In this document: positions 42,560-51,535 of the stretch, piece by piece
Numbering within the stretch: the first letter of the stretch is position 1
Layout of the letters: each line of letters opens with the position of its first letter
Assembly: GCA_046330395.1 (NCBI GenBank)
Contig: JAXLSS010000017.1
Location: 13,768-77,767, forward strand
Source of the DNA: Ga0077560 sp046330395
GTDB taxonomy: Bacteria; Actinomycetota; Thermoleophilia; Miltoncostaeales; Miltoncostaeaceae
Direction: 5' to 3'
DNA length: 64,000 nucleotides
Program-made: the position numbers and the translations under genes
Notes under the pieces: model-generated
Database searches by the model: none
Told to the model about the DNA's origin: nothing
The model's input: only the letters and a program-made list of their open reading frames with translations

Positions 42560-43059
42560 GCACCCCCCTGGTTGGCATCGTGATGGGCAGCGACACCGAC
42601 CTGCCGGTGATGCGCGCGGCCGCAGAAGCCCTGGCCGAGCTGGGGGTGCCCCACGAGGTGCGGGTGGTGTCGGCGCACCGCACCCCGCACGACATGATCG
42701 CCTACGGCGCCGAGGCCGCCGGCCGGGGGCTGCGCGTGATCGTGGCGGGCGCCGGTGGCGCCGCCCACCTGCCCGGCATGCTGGCATCGGTGACCCACCT
42801 GCCCGTGATCGGGGTGCCCGTGCGCACCACCGCCCTGGACGGCATGGACTCGCTGCTGTCCATCGTGCAGATGCCGCGGGGCGTGCCCGTGGCCACCGTG
42901 GCCATCGACAACGCCCGCAACGCCGGTCTGCTGGCCGCGCGCATCCTGGCGCTGGGCGACCCCGCGCTGAGCGAGCGCGTTCGGGCCGTGCAGGACGCCA
43001 ACGCCGCGGTGGCGCGCGACGCGGACGCCCGTGTGCGAGGCGAGTTCCCCGCCGGCTGA
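42556..43059 (+). CDS. purE: N5-CAIR mutase
   Basis: PurE moves the carboxylate of N5-CAIR to give CAIR, directly after PurK. The 167-residue class I protein has VGIVMGSDTDLPVMRAA, the catalytic VRVVSAHRTPHDM histidine, VIVAGAGGAAHLPGMLAS and VPVRTTALDGMDSLLSIVQM with GVPVATVAIDNARNAG. The GTG start overlaps the purK stop (GTGA), so the two enzymes are made together, as expected for an unstable intermediate. Confidence 0.97.
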   Translation: MSTPLVGIVMGSDTDLPVMRAAAEALAELGVPHEVRVVSAHRTPHDMIAYGAEAAGRGLRVIVAGAGGAAHLPGMLASVTHLPVIGVPVRTTALDGMDSLLSIVQMPRGVPVATVAIDNARNAGLLAARILALGDPALSERVRAVQDANAAVARDADARVRGEFPAG

Positions 43060-43118
43060 CCGCGGCGCGCGGTGACACCAACGCTTGGTTTTCCCCGCGT
43101 GATGCCGATTGCAGCGAC

Positions 43119-44558
43119 GTGCCCTCCGTCGCGACGCGCATCGATGCACACCACCTTGGGGCGTCCGTGGCCGGCGCCACGCGCACCCTGCCGCGCCTCC
43201 CCTGGCGTCGCCGCGGGGCCCTGGTGGGTGCCTTCATCACCCTCGCCGTGTTCACGGTGAACGGGGGTTTCGACGACGCCCACGCCGTGCAGCGCGCCCA
43301 CGAGGCCCACGCCCGCACCGCCATCGCGGTGGCCGGCGCCCTGCACCGTGCCCAGGCCACGCGCGCCGACATCATCCCCGCGGGCCGCGTGCCCGCCGAG
43401 GACGCGGTGACCCTTCAGCAGGTGGTGGGCGACCTCACCCGCCTGCGCACCGAGGGGCTGCCCGAGAAGGCCAAGGGGCCGTCCGACGACGCCATGGCCG
43501 CGCTGGCCCGCATCACCCAGCTGGGCGCCGCCGGCCAGAACTACATCACCCCGCCCGACTTCACCTCCCCGTTCGACGCGCTGGACGCCGCCGCATCCGA
43601 GTGGACCGGCGCGCAGGACGCCTTCGTGGCGGCCGACGCCGCCGACGCCGCCGCGCGGATGGACGGCATCCGGCAGCACACCGTCACCCTGCTGCTGCTG
43701 CTCACCCTCGGGCTCGCCGTGGCCTGGCGCTTCGCGGGCACCCGCGGCGCAGGGGCCCTCGCCCCCACCCAGCCGGCGCCGCCGTCGGAGCCCGCCGCGG
43801 CGCCCGTGGCCCCCGAGGTGTACCGCCGCCTGGCGGCGTCGCTGGAGGACCGCGCCAGCGCGGGCACCGACCACCGCACGCACCTCGCCGCCGTGGTGGC
43901 CGGCAGGCCCGCCCGGCAGACGCCGTTCCACACCCATCTGGCCGCCATCGGCCTGCGGCCGCCGGCCGCGCCCACGGAGGCGGCCGGGTACGACGCCCGG
44001 CGCGCCCTGGCCCGCACCACCCACGCCCGCGACCCGGCGGGCGACGCCCACTCCGACCGCGTCGCCGCCCTCGCCGCCCGGCTGGCGGGCGAGCTCGGCT
44101 GGCCGGAGGACCGCACCGCGCGTCTCCACCGCGCCGCCCTCCTGCACGACGTCGGCAAGGTGGGCGTTCCGGACGCCGTTCTGCACAAGGCGGGCCGGCT
44201 CACGGAGACCGAGCGCGCCGTGGTGGAGACCCACGCGGAGCTGGGCGTGCGCATGGTGACCCCGGTGCTGGATGAGGAGCAGGTGGCCTGGGTGGCCCAG
44301 CACCACGAGCGCCTCGACGGCACCGGCTACCCCCACGGCCTCCGGGCCGCGGACATCACCCAGGGGGCGCGCATCATCGCCGTCGCCGACGCCTGGGACT
44401 CCATGACCGGCACCCGCCGGGCCATCCCCCAGCACCGCGCCCTGGCCGTGTGCGCCGAGGTGCGCGGCACCCAGCTGTGCCCCGACGTGGTGGGGGCGCT
44501 GTCCCGCCTCGCCGCCCGGGGGGAGCTGAGCGACGTGGACCCCGCCTCCGGCGGCTGA
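43119..44558 (+). CDS. Membrane-bound HD-GYP phosphodiesterase
   Basis: About 479 residues from GTG 43119; GTG 43167 is an alternative. Two membrane helices (ALVGAFITLAVFTV, then HTVTLLLLLTLGLAVAWRF) bracket an about 145-residue helical extracytoplasmic sensor. An Ala/Pro linker leads to an HD-GYP domain: LLHDVGKVGVPDAVLHKAG, VVETHAELGVRMV, HHERLDGTGYPHGLRAADI and VADAWDSMTGTR. It should hydrolyse cyclic di-GMP in response to an external cue. The end of the domain is somewhat short. Convergent with korB across a hairpin. Confidence 0.88.
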   Translation: MPSVATRIDAHHLGASVAGATRTLPRLPWRRRGALVGAFITLAVFTVNGGFDDAHAVQRAHEAHARTAIAVAGALHRAQATRADIIPAGRVPAEDAVTLQQVVGDLTRLRTEGLPEKAKGPSDDAMAALARITQLGAAGQNYITPPDFTSPFDALDAAASEWTGAQDAFVAADAADAAARMDGIRQHTVTLLLLLTLGLAVAWRFAGTRGAGALAPTQPAPPSEPAAAPVAPEVYRRLAASLEDRASAGTDHRTHLAAVVAGRPARQTPFHTHLAAIGLRPPAAPTEAAGYDARRALARTTHARDPAGDAHSDRVAALAARLAGELGWPEDRTARLHRAALLHDVGKVGVPDAVLHKAGRLTETERAVVETHAELGVRMVTPVLDEEQVAWVAQHHERLDGTGYPHGLRAADITQGARIIAVADAWDSMTGTRRAIPQHRALAVCAEVRGTQLCPDVVGALSRLAARGELSDVDPASGG

Positions 44559-44578
44559 CGCCGGACCCACGAACGGCC

Positions 44579-44602
44579 GTGCCCCGTGTTTCCACGGGGC
44601 AC
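44579..44602. terminator. Bidirectional hairpin between HD-GYP and korB
   Basis: GTGCCCCGTG and CACGGGGCAC form a perfect 10-bp stem around TTTC, in the 73-nt gap between two convergent genes. Neither side has a strong U tract. Position and strength suggest a shared terminator. Confidence 0.65.
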
Positions 44603-44631
44603 GTGTTCACCTGCCGGCGTGTGTGCTCGTA

Positions 44632-45510
44632 CTACGCGACGGGCTTGCCGATGGCCGCACCCTTGCGGGCCGAGAACGAATCCAGCATCGAGGCGATGTC
44701 GGAGTCGGGCGTGCGCTCCACCAGGGCCTTGTACTTGTCGCCCAGGGTGGGACGCAGCTCCCGGTACAGGATGCCCATCTTGAAGCCACCCTTGAGGGCC
44801 AGGTCGAACGCCTGGATCTTGTCGGAGGCGTCGTGATCCGGTGACACGTCGGTCACCAGCTCCTTCCACTCCTCCTGGTGGTTGTTGAACATCACGCAGG
44901 GCGACATGGCGTCGATGTAGCTGAAGCCCTTGTGCTCGACGGCCTGCACGATCAGCTCGGTGAGCGTCTTGGTGTTGAACGACGCGCCGCGGGCCACGAA
45001 GCCGGCGCCGGAGGCGATGGCGAAGGCCAGCGTGTTGAGCGGCGTCTCCAGGTTGCCCCAGGGCGTGGACGGCGCCTTCTGGTCGGTGAGCGACGTGGGC
45101 GACACCTGGCCCTTGGTGAGGCCGTAGATCTCGTTGTCCATCACCAGGTAGGTGATGTCCACGTTGCGCCGCGCGGCGTGCGGGAAGTGCCCCGCGCCGA
45201 TGGCGAAACCGTCGCCGTCGCCGCCCACGGCCACCACGGTGAGGTCCGGGTTGGCCAGCTTGACGCCCATGGCCACCGGCAGCGCCCGGCCGTGCAGGGT
45301 GTGCACGCCGTAGGTGCTGACGAAGCCGGGCAGGCGGCTGGAGCAGCCGATGCCGGACACCACCACGGTGCGGGCGGGGTCCAGGTCCAGCTGGGCGAAG
45401 GCCCGGTACAGCGAGGCGAGCACCCCGAAGTCACCGCAACCGGGGCACCAGATGGGCTTGAGGTCGGACTTGTAATCGTTGGGCTTCCGGGCTGCCGGTG
45501 CGGTGCTCAT
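44632..45510 (-). CDS. korB: 2-Oxoacid:ferredoxin oxidoreductase, beta subunit
   Basis: A 292-residue thiamine-diphosphate subunit. It has WCPGCGDFGVLASLYRAFAQ, VVSGIGCSSRLPGFVSTYG, the TPP motif VAVGGDGDGFAIGAGHFPHA with downstream Asn in LVMDNEIYGLTKGQ, and SPCVMFNN near the C-terminus. With KorA it decarboxylates 2-oxoglutarate or another 2-oxoacid and reduces ferredoxin, an oxygen-tolerant variant known in mycobacteria. No separate ferredoxin-domain subunit is present. ATG 45510 overlaps the korA stop. Confidence 0.95.
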   Translation of the reverse strand: MSTAPAARKPNDYKSDLKPIWCPGCGDFGVLASLYRAFAQLDLDPARTVVVSGIGCSSRLPGFVSTYGVHTLHGRALPVAMGVKLANPDLTVVAVGGDGDGFAIGAGHFPHAARRNVDITYLVMDNEIYGLTKGQVSPTSLTDQKAPSTPWGNLETPLNTLAFAIASGAGFVARGASFNTKTLTELIVQAVEHKGFSYIDAMSPCVMFNNHQEEWKELVTDVSPDHDASDKIQAFDLALKGGFKMGILYRELRPTLGDKYKALVERTPDSDIASMLDSFSARKGAAIGKPVA

Positions 45511-47216
45511 CGGACGGCCTCCGTGATCATGTCGTGGATGTCGTATGCGTTGAACGGCAGGCCGTCGCACTTCGCGCGGCTCTCCAGCTGGATGCCGGTC
45601 TCGGCCCGCACCAGGCGCGCCAGCTGGCCGGTGAAGTTCACCTCGGGCACGATGACGTGCTTGGCGTTCTTCACGAACTCCTTCACCCGGTCGGCCGGGA
45701 AGGGCCCCAGCACCCGCGGGTAGAAGGCACCCACCGACAGGCCGTCGGCCTTCGCGCGGTCCACGGCCTCGCGCACCGCGCCGAACGTGGAACCGAAGCC
45801 GATGATGGCGATCTCGGGCTGCTCGTCGCCGTGCACCACGTGGCGCGCGGCGCCGTTGGCAAGCGGGGCAAGCTTGGCCCACCGCTTGGTCTGCATCAGC
45901 ACGTGGTTCTCCGGGGTGTAGGCCGGGTGACCCACCTCGTCGTGCTCGATGCCGGTGGCCACGTACTGGCCGCCGTCCTCACCGGGGATGCCCATGGGCG
46001 AGATGGAGTCGTCGGTGAGCTCGTACCGCTTGTACTCACCGGTGGCGTCCTTCTTGGTGCGCCGGCTGACCCGCTCCACCTTGGTGACGTCGGGCTTGGC
46101 GATGACCTCCATGCGGGTGGCCAGACCCTGGTCGGTGAGCACGATCACCGGTACCTGGTACTGCTCGGCGTAGTTGAACGCGTCCACCGTCGCCCAGAAG
46201 CAGTCCTCGACGGTGGTGGGGGCGATCACCACGCGGGGAGCCTCACCATGACCGCCGTACAGGGCGTGGTTGAGGTCGCTCTGCTCGGTCTTGGTGGGCA
46301 GGCCCGTGGACGGGCCGCCGCGCTGCGCGTCGATGATGACGCAGGGGATCTCGGCGGTGCCGGCGTAGCCCAGCAGCTCGCTCATCAGCGACAGGCCGGG
46401 ACCGGAGGTGGCGGTGGCCGCCTTGGCGCCGGCGTACGAGGCGCCGATCACCGAGGCCAGCGAGGCGATCTCGTCCTCGCACTGCACCGTGATGCCGCCG
46501 GTGGCCGGCAGCTTGGCCGACAGCCACTCCAGGATGTCGGAGGCCGGGGTGATGGGGTAACCGCCGAAGTACTCCAGACCGGCGGCGACGGCGCCCAGGG
46601 CGATGGCCTGGTTGCCGCTCATCAGCAGGCGGTCCTCCTCGGCCTCCACGGGCGGCACGATGGCGCGGTCGCCCTTGAGGTCGCCGGCCTCGTCCTTGCC
46701 GGCCTGCAGGGCCGCGAGGTTGGCGTCGGCGACGCCCTGCTTGTGGGCGTAGCGGCGCAGCACCAGCTCCTCGATGGGGGTGGTGTCGAAGTCGATGACA
46801 CCGCACACGGCGCCGACCGCCACCATGTTCTTGGCACGCGAGCTGCCGCCGATCTCCTTGGCCAGCTGCTCCATGCGCACCGGGCGGGCGCGGGGCAGGT
46901 ACTCCTCGGGGATGGTGACCGCGTCGGCGTCGTACAGGATGACCCCGTCGGGGGCCAGGCCGCTGTGCTCGTTGTCCCAGGCCTCCTGGTTGAAGCACAC
47001 CAGCAGGTCCACGTCCTTGCCGTGGGAGTAGATGCGCTGCTGACCCATGCGCACCTGGTACATGCAGGGTCCGCCCTTGATCTCGGCGGGATACGTGCGG
47101 AAGGTCTGCGTCCAGTACCCGCCGCGGCCGGCGGCCTGGGTGAGGATGTCTCCCGAGGAGATCACGCCCTCACCGGACTCGCCGGCGAGTCGGATCACCA
47201 GGCTCTGTCGTGCCAA
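45507..47216 (-). CDS. korA: 2-Oxoacid:ferredoxin oxidoreductase, fused gamma-alpha subunit
   Basis: A 569-residue fusion. The gamma domain (1-190) begins LVIRLAGESGEGVISSGDIL and contains RTYPAEIKGGPCMYQVRMG. The alpha domain (about 200-569) has LMSGNQAIALGAVAAGLEYF, GGYPITPASDILEWLS, ATSGPGLSLMSELLGYAG and QRGGPSTGLPTKTEQSDLN. The start is most likely TTG 47216, preceded by GAGGGGG at good spacing; earlier residues are unlike the family. Cotranscribed with korB. The family is used for an oxygen-tolerant TCA variant or CoA-ester metabolism. Confidence 0.95.
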   Translation of the reverse strand: MARQSLVIRLAGESGEGVISSGDILTQAAGRGGYWTQTFRTYPAEIKGGPCMYQVRMGQQRIYSHGKDVDLLVCFNQEAWDNEHSGLAPDGVILYDADAVTIPEEYLPRARPVRMEQLAKEIGGSSRAKNMVAVGAVCGVIDFDTTPIEELVLRRYAHKQGVADANLAALQAGKDEAGDLKGDRAIVPPVEAEEDRLLMSGNQAIALGAVAAGLEYFGGYPITPASDILEWLSAKLPATGGITVQCEDEIASLASVIGASYAGAKAATATSGPGLSLMSELLGYAGTAEIPCVIIDAQRGGPSTGLPTKTEQSDLNHALYGGHGEAPRVVIAPTTVEDCFWATVDAFNYAEQYQVPVIVLTDQGLATRMEVIAKPDVTKVERVSRRTKKDATGEYKRYELTDDSISPMGIPGEDGGQYVATGIEHDEVGHPAYTPENHVLMQTKRWAKLAPLANGAARHVVHGDEQPEIAIIGFGSTFGAVREAVDRAKADGLSVGAFYPRVLGPFPADRVKEFVKNAKHVIVPEVNFTGQLARLVRAETGIQLESRAKCDGLPFNAYDIHDMITEAVR

Positions 47217-47488
47217 AATCGCCCCCTCGCGCGCCGCTGCAGGCGCGCAGCCCGTTGTGTCACCCACGGCGGTCGCCGTCGGCGTGTGGCGCACCGGTGC
47301 ACGTCGAACGTGGGCATCGGCGTCCGGCACCCCGCCGGGGCGTCGGCAGAGCGCAGACTACCCAGCGGTCACGAGCCCGGGCACCCCGAGGCGCCACACC
47401 CGGGGCGGCCGCCCCACCTGACCGGTGTCACACCCCCCAACGCGGCCCGGCGTGCGACGCCCGAGCCGACGAATAGGCTGCGTTTGGC

Positions 47489-48841
47489 ATGGCGCTCGAA
47501 CCCCCCGGCAACACGCGTCCCCCGACACCATCCGGCGGCCCCGCGGCCCCCCTCGCGCGCATGGTGCAGCGCATGGGCGGTGCCCAGCGCGAGCAGCGGC
47601 TCATCGTGCGCATCGCCGAGCTGGAGCGGCGCATCCAGCGCCTGGAGGCCCAGGCCGCCACGCACCGCGACCACGCAGCGCAGCTGGCGTCGCGCATCCG
47701 CATGGTCGACGCCGGGCTCACCCGCCTGCAGTGGGTGGCCGCGCCCGGCTTCGAGCAGCTGCTGGTGCCGCCCGGCGGCCGCGTGGGGCTCACCGACCAC
47801 GCCGCCACGCGCGTGGTGTGCTCGGCCGGCGTGGGCGCCGACGCGGAACTGCTGTCGGTGACGGGGGCCGCCATGGCGGCGTTCGGGTGGCGGTGGCGGT
47901 GGGACGTGGTGCTGTCCGCCGAGGACGCCCAGCTGCCCGCCCCGGTGCGGCGGCTGCGCCTCATGCGCCAGCTGTGCGACGAGTACCAGTGGGTGCTGTG
48001 GCTGGACCCCGATGTGAGCCTGGTGGACCTCTCCGGGGACGTCATGGACCACATCAGCCCCGACAGCGACCTGTTCGTGTGCGCGCACCCCGATGACCTC
48101 CCGGCGTTCTTCCGGCCGGTGGTGCTGCTGCGGGCCTCCGACTGGGCCCGCGAGCTGCTGGACCGGCTGGTGGAGGCCCCGGACACCCAGATCGCGCCCA
48201 GCCGCTTCCGCGAGCTGCCCGCCGAGTGGGGCTGGCGCCCCGGGCTTTCGGCGCCCCGCGGTCCGCATGTGATGCTGGGCGGCGGCGGCGAGGTGGAGGC
48301 CCGTCGCGGCCTGGCGGTGGAGCGCCTGGCGCTGCTGCGCCGCAGCGCCGCCGACCTGCCCGGACCCATGGCGTGGCCCACGCACAGGTCGGCCTTCGGG
48401 CCGGGGGACGCCTCGGCCATCCCGGCGCTGCTGCAGGCCCGCGGCCTTGCCGGCACGCTGATGGTGGCGGGCCCCGCGCCAGCGGGGTTCTGCGAGCGGC
48501 TGCGCACCGCCCTGCCCATGATGGAGGTGGTGCACCAGGCCGACCCGCGGCCGGCGGACAACCCCGTGACGCACCCGGTGGAGGCGGTGTGGCTGCTGGG
48601 GGCGCCCACCGAGCTGGCCCTCACCCAGTCGCTGATGGAGTGGTGGCCGCTGGTGCGCCCCGGCGGCGTCATGATCGGCCACCCCTACCGCGAGCTGGAG
48701 GACGAGGGCGGCGCGGCCGCCGCGCCCACCCTGCAGTGGTTCTTCGGGCGCCTGGGCCTGCACGTGCACGTCACCACGGCGGACGGCCCGGATGCCACAT
48801 GGATGGTGGCGAAGCCCGACGAGCCGGTCGCGGCCGACTAA
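47489..48841 (+). CDS. Glycosyltransferase-like protein with coiled coil and SAM-methyltransferase-like C-terminus
   Basis: A 450-residue cytoplasmic protein with three parts. Residues 30-75 form a coiled coil (RLIVRIAELERRIQRLEAQA). Residues about 85-260 resemble a GT-A sugar transferase, with QLCDEYQWVLWLDPDVSLVD holding an acidic DPD motif at 173-175 where metal-nucleotide sugar binds. Residues about 320-445 resemble a small class I methyltransferase: LWWLLGAPTELALTQSL-like turns, WWPLVRPGGVMIGHPYRELE and FFGRLGLHVHV. The exact segment before the last is VEAVWLLGAPTELALTQ. A TAGGCT box lies about 9 nt before the ATG. Function not assigned. Confidence 0.55.
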   Translation: MALEPPGNTRPPTPSGGPAAPLARMVQRMGGAQREQRLIVRIAELERRIQRLEAQAATHRDHAAQLASRIRMVDAGLTRLQWVAAPGFEQLLVPPGGRVGLTDHAATRVVCSAGVGADAELLSVTGAAMAAFGWRWRWDVVLSAEDAQLPAPVRRLRLMRQLCDEYQWVLWLDPDVSLVDLSGDVMDHISPDSDLFVCAHPDDLPAFFRPVVLLRASDWARELLDRLVEAPDTQIAPSRFRELPAEWGWRPGLSAPRGPHVMLGGGGEVEARRGLAVERLALLRRSAADLPGPMAWPTHRSAFGPGDASAIPALLQARGLAGTLMVAGPAPAGFCERLRTALPMMEVVHQADPRPADNPVTHPVEAVWLLGAPTELALTQSLMEWWPLVRPGGVMIGHPYRELEDEGGAAAAPTLQWFFGRLGLHVHVTTADGPDATWMVAKPDEPVAAD

Positions 48842-48876
48842 CCTCCCCTCGACGCAACTGATCACAGGAGCCGCGC

Positions 48877-50400
48877 ATGCCCGACTTCCACGACGACATC
48901 GCCGCCGGCTACGACTTCCCGGGACCCGCCGTGCTCCTGGGCCGGCCGTTCGTCGATCCCAACGCGCCGGTCACCGACGTGGACATCCGCATCCCCCTGG
49001 GTCTGCTCAACCGGCACGGGCTCATCGCGGGCGCCACCGGCACCGGCAAGACCAAGACGCTGCAGATGCTGGCCGAGCAGATCAGCGCCGCCGGCACCCC
49101 GGTGTTCGCCGCGGACATGAAGGGCGACCTGGCGGGCCTGGCCGAGGCCGGCAGCGCGGACGACAAGCTGACGGCCCGTAACACCCAGCTGGCGCACGAG
49201 TGGGCCCCCGCCGCCAACACGGTGGAGCTGATGTCGCTCACCGGCGAGGGCGGCGTGCCGCTGCGGGCACCCGTGTCGGCCTTCGGGCCGCTGCTGCTGT
49301 CGAAGGTGCTGGCGCTCAACGAGACCCAGGAGTCCAGCCTGGCGCTGGTGTTCCGGTACTGCGACGACAAGCACCTGCCGCTGCTGGCGCTTGAGGACCT
49401 GCGGGCCGTCCTGATGTTCCTCACCACCGACGGCAAGGCCGACCTGGCCTCGCTGGGTGGCCTGTCGCCCGCCACGGTGGGCGTGATCCTGCGCAAGGTC
49501 AGCGAGCTGGAGAGCGACGGCGGCGACAGGTTCTTCGGCGAGCCCGGGCTGGACCTGCGCGACCTGCTGCGCACCGCACCGGACGGCCGCGGCGTGATCT
49601 CGGTGCTCAACCTCACCGACGTGGCCGCCCGGCCCGCGCTGTTCTCCACGTTCCTGATGTGGGTGCTGGCCGAGCTGTTCGAGGAGCTGCCCGAGGTGGG
49701 CGACCCCGACAAGCCCACGCTGGTGTTCTTCCTGGACGAGGCGCACCTGCTGTTCGCCGACGCCACCAAGGCGTTCAAGGACTCGGTGGCCCAGACCGTG
49801 CGGCTGATCCGGTCGAAGGGCGTGGGCGTGTTCTTCGTGACCCAGCTGCCCACCGACATCCCCGACGAGGTGCTGGCCCAGCTGGGCCACCGCGTGCAGC
49901 ACGCCGTGCGCGCCTTCACCCCGAAGGACGCCAAGGCCCTGCGCCAGGTGGTGCAGACCTATCCGGAGACCACGTACTACAAGCTGGACGACACCCTGCA
50001 GGCCCTGGGCGTTGGTGAGGCGGTGGTGACCGTGCTGAACCCGCGCGGCGTGCCGACGCCCGTGTGCGCCACCCGGCTCTACCCGCCGGCATCGCGCATG
50101 GGGCCGCTCACACCCGAGGAGCGGGCCGCCATCGTGGGCGCCTCCGCCATCAACGCCAAGTACGCCACCGCCATCGACCGCGAGAGCGCCGAGGAGATCC
50201 TGGCCGCCAAGATGCAGGGCGACCGCGCCGCCGAGGACGCCGCCCGGGCGAAGGCCCAGCCGGCCCCGTCGCGCGCGAGGCCCAAGCAGGATGAGGGCAT
50301 CGTGGGCACGGTGGGCGACATGCTGAACTCGCGCGTGGGCAAGCAGGTGACGCGCGAGGTGGTGCGCGGCCTGTTCGGCATGCTCAAGCGCAGCTTCTGA
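48877..50400 (+). CDS. HerA-like ATPase of the DUF853 family
   Basis: A 507-residue P-loop ATPase. Walker A is AGATGTGKTKTLQMLAEQI (52-59), Walker B is VFFLDEAHLLF, and a downstream VRLIRSKGVGVFFVTQLPTD carries the sensor Gln and arginine-finger region. FAADMKGDLAGLAE follows Walker A as in DUF853, a family related to HerA/FtsK motors. The tail (about 460-507) is charged and helical. The start has an AGGAG site 7 nt upstream. Role unknown; probably DNA translocation or repair. It stands alone, downstream of the glycosyltransferase-like gene. Confidence 0.9.
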   Translation: MPDFHDDIAAGYDFPGPAVLLGRPFVDPNAPVTDVDIRIPLGLLNRHGLIAGATGTGKTKTLQMLAEQISAAGTPVFAADMKGDLAGLAEAGSADDKLTARNTQLAHEWAPAANTVELMSLTGEGGVPLRAPVSAFGPLLLSKVLALNETQESSLALVFRYCDDKHLPLLALEDLRAVLMFLTTDGKADLASLGGLSPATVGVILRKVSELESDGGDRFFGEPGLDLRDLLRTAPDGRGVISVLNLTDVAARPALFSTFLMWVLAELFEELPEVGDPDKPTLVFFLDEAHLLFADATKAFKDSVAQTVRLIRSKGVGVFFVTQLPTDIPDEVLAQLGHRVQHAVRAFTPKDAKALRQVVQTYPETTYYKLDDTLQALGVGEAVVTVLNPRGVPTPVCATRLYPPASRMGPLTPEERAAIVGASAINAKYATAIDRESAEEILAAKMQGDRAAEDAARAKAQPAPSRARPKQDEGIVGTVGDMLNSRVGKQVTREVVRGLFGMLKRSF

Positions 50401-50587
50401 CGGCACCGCCGCATCGGGGGTCCGGCGGGCCCCCGATGCACGCACGCCGCGATGATCCGCAAGAATGCGGTGCCCACGCGGTGCCGCGCGGGTTCCCCGC
50501 CATGACCCTCCACCCCCTGCGCCCACACTCCGCCCGCCGGGATTGCCGCCCGCCGGCCCCGGCCGCCGCCCACCACGGAGCGGCCGC

Positions 50588-51238
50588 GTGAGCGTGCACC
50601 ACCTGCTCACCTCCATCCCACCCGGGCTGGTGTACCTGCTGGTGGGGCTCATCGTGGGCGCCGAGAGCATGGGCATCCCCCTGCCGGGCGAGACCACCCT
50701 GGCCACGGCCGCCCTGCTGTCGGTGCACCACGACGTGCGCATCTCACCGTGGGGCGTCGCCATCGCCGGCAGTGCGGGCGCCATCATCGGCGACTCCATC
50801 GGCTACGGGGTGGGCCGCCGGTGGGGCAACCACCTGCTGGAGTGGCTGGGCCGCAAGTTCCCCCGCCACGCCTCCCCCGCCCACATCCTGTACGCCGAGG
50901 ACGTGTTCCGCAGACGCGGCGTGTTCGCGGTGTTCTTCGGCCGCTTCGTGGCCCTGCTGCGCATCTTCGCCGGCCCCATCGCCGGCGCCCTCAAGATGCC
51001 GTACATCATGTTCCTGCCGGCCAACGCGGCCGGAGGCATCCTGTGGGCGGGCGGCACCACGCTGCTGATCTACCGGCTCGGCAAGGCCGCCGAGCACTGG
51101 CTGTCGTGGGGCGCCTGGATCGCCCTGGGCCTGGCCGTGGTGCTGGCCGTGATCGGATCCCGGGCCGTCGCCCGCCGCATGGACCGGCGCGTGCGGGAGT
51201 TCGCCCGGGAACACGGCGTTCCGGAGCCGCCGACTTAA
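50588..51238 (+). CDS. DedA family membrane protein
   Basis: A 216-residue DedA/SNARE-associated protein. LVYLLVGLIVGAESMGIPLP and GETTLATAALLSVHH give the re-entrant loop with Glu-Thr, AGAIIGDSIGYGVGRRWGNH the second loop, and VFRRRGVFAVFFGRFVALLR with FAGPIAGALKMPYIMFLPAN the conserved Phe/Gly/Arg core. DedA proteins translocate lipid carriers such as undecaprenyl phosphate. GTG 50588 is the best start. The 187 nt before it hold nothing recognisable. The RNA copy 2 begins at its stop. Confidence 0.9.
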   Translation: MSVHHLLTSIPPGLVYLLVGLIVGAESMGIPLPGETTLATAALLSVHHDVRISPWGVAIAGSAGAIIGDSIGYGVGRRWGNHLLEWLGRKFPRHASPAHILYAEDVFRRRGVFAVFFGRFVALLRIFAGPIAGALKMPYIMFLPANAAGGILWAGGTTLLIYRLGKAAEHWLSWGAWIALGLAVVLAVIGSRAVARRMDRRVREFAREHGVPEPPT

Positions 51239-51239
51239 G

Positions 51240-51467
51240 AAGGATGGCTTCTCAGAGAGTTGCCTTCTGACGATCACGCTCCGTATGGCGCGTCCGGATC
51301 GTGGTCCGCCACCACAGCGCCCTTGCGGGCTGCGCGGAACTGAGCCGAACCTCCCCGTCCATGGGTCGGGGGACTCACCTCTGCACCGTCCTCAATTTTG
51401 GGGCGCAACCGCGACCTGGCAGGCGGAGACTTCGACATGAGATGCGAGGCCCGCCGCGCGGGCCTCG
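51240..51467 (+). ncRNA. Candidate structured RNA, copy 2 of a two-member family
   Basis: The 102 bp at 51277-51378 match 10128-10229 at 93 positions, and 51418-51439 are identical to 10268-10289. In between the copies differ freely. Like copy 1 it ends in a GC-rich hairpin (51446-51466). It lies between the dedA stop and the promoter of an ABC exporter that has its own start site after the hairpin, so it need not be a leader of that operon. Both copies have an AGAAGG...CCTTCT- or AACCC...GGGTT-type foldback at the 5' end. Limits approximate. Confidence 0.5.
51446..51466 (+). terminator. Hairpin ending RNA copy 2
   Basis: GAGGCCCGC and GCGGGCCTC form a 9-bp stem around a 3-nt loop (10 bp counting the flanking C-G), followed by GGCTTTCAC. 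It occupies the same place as the 7-bp hairpin after copy 1 but has a different sequence, which argues for a terminator-like role. Confidence 0.5.
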
Positions 51468-51499
51468 GCTTTCACACCGGCGGCCCTGCGTCCTGTTTA

Positions 51500-51528
51500 T
51501 TGCGATTCGCACTAGTGCGAACTACTCT
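51500..51528 (+). promoter_or_regulatory. ABC exporter promoter with palindromic operator in the spacer
   Basis: TTGCGA (51500-51505) and TACTCT (51523-51528) are separated by exactly 17 bp. The spacer starts with the perfect 16-bp palindrome TTCGCACTAGTGCGAA (51506-51521). Transcription would start near 51535, at or next to the ATG at 51536, so the mRNA is probably leaderless. The palindrome is the likely site for the PadR regulator encoded at the end of this operon. Confidence 0.65.
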
Positions 51529-51535
51529 TCCCGTC

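Noticed and set aside
42426..44558. 710-residue frame covering the purE region and the HD-GYP gene as one protein
   Set aside because: The first about 230 residues are out of frame with purE and unlike any family; the HD-GYP gene starts near 43119.
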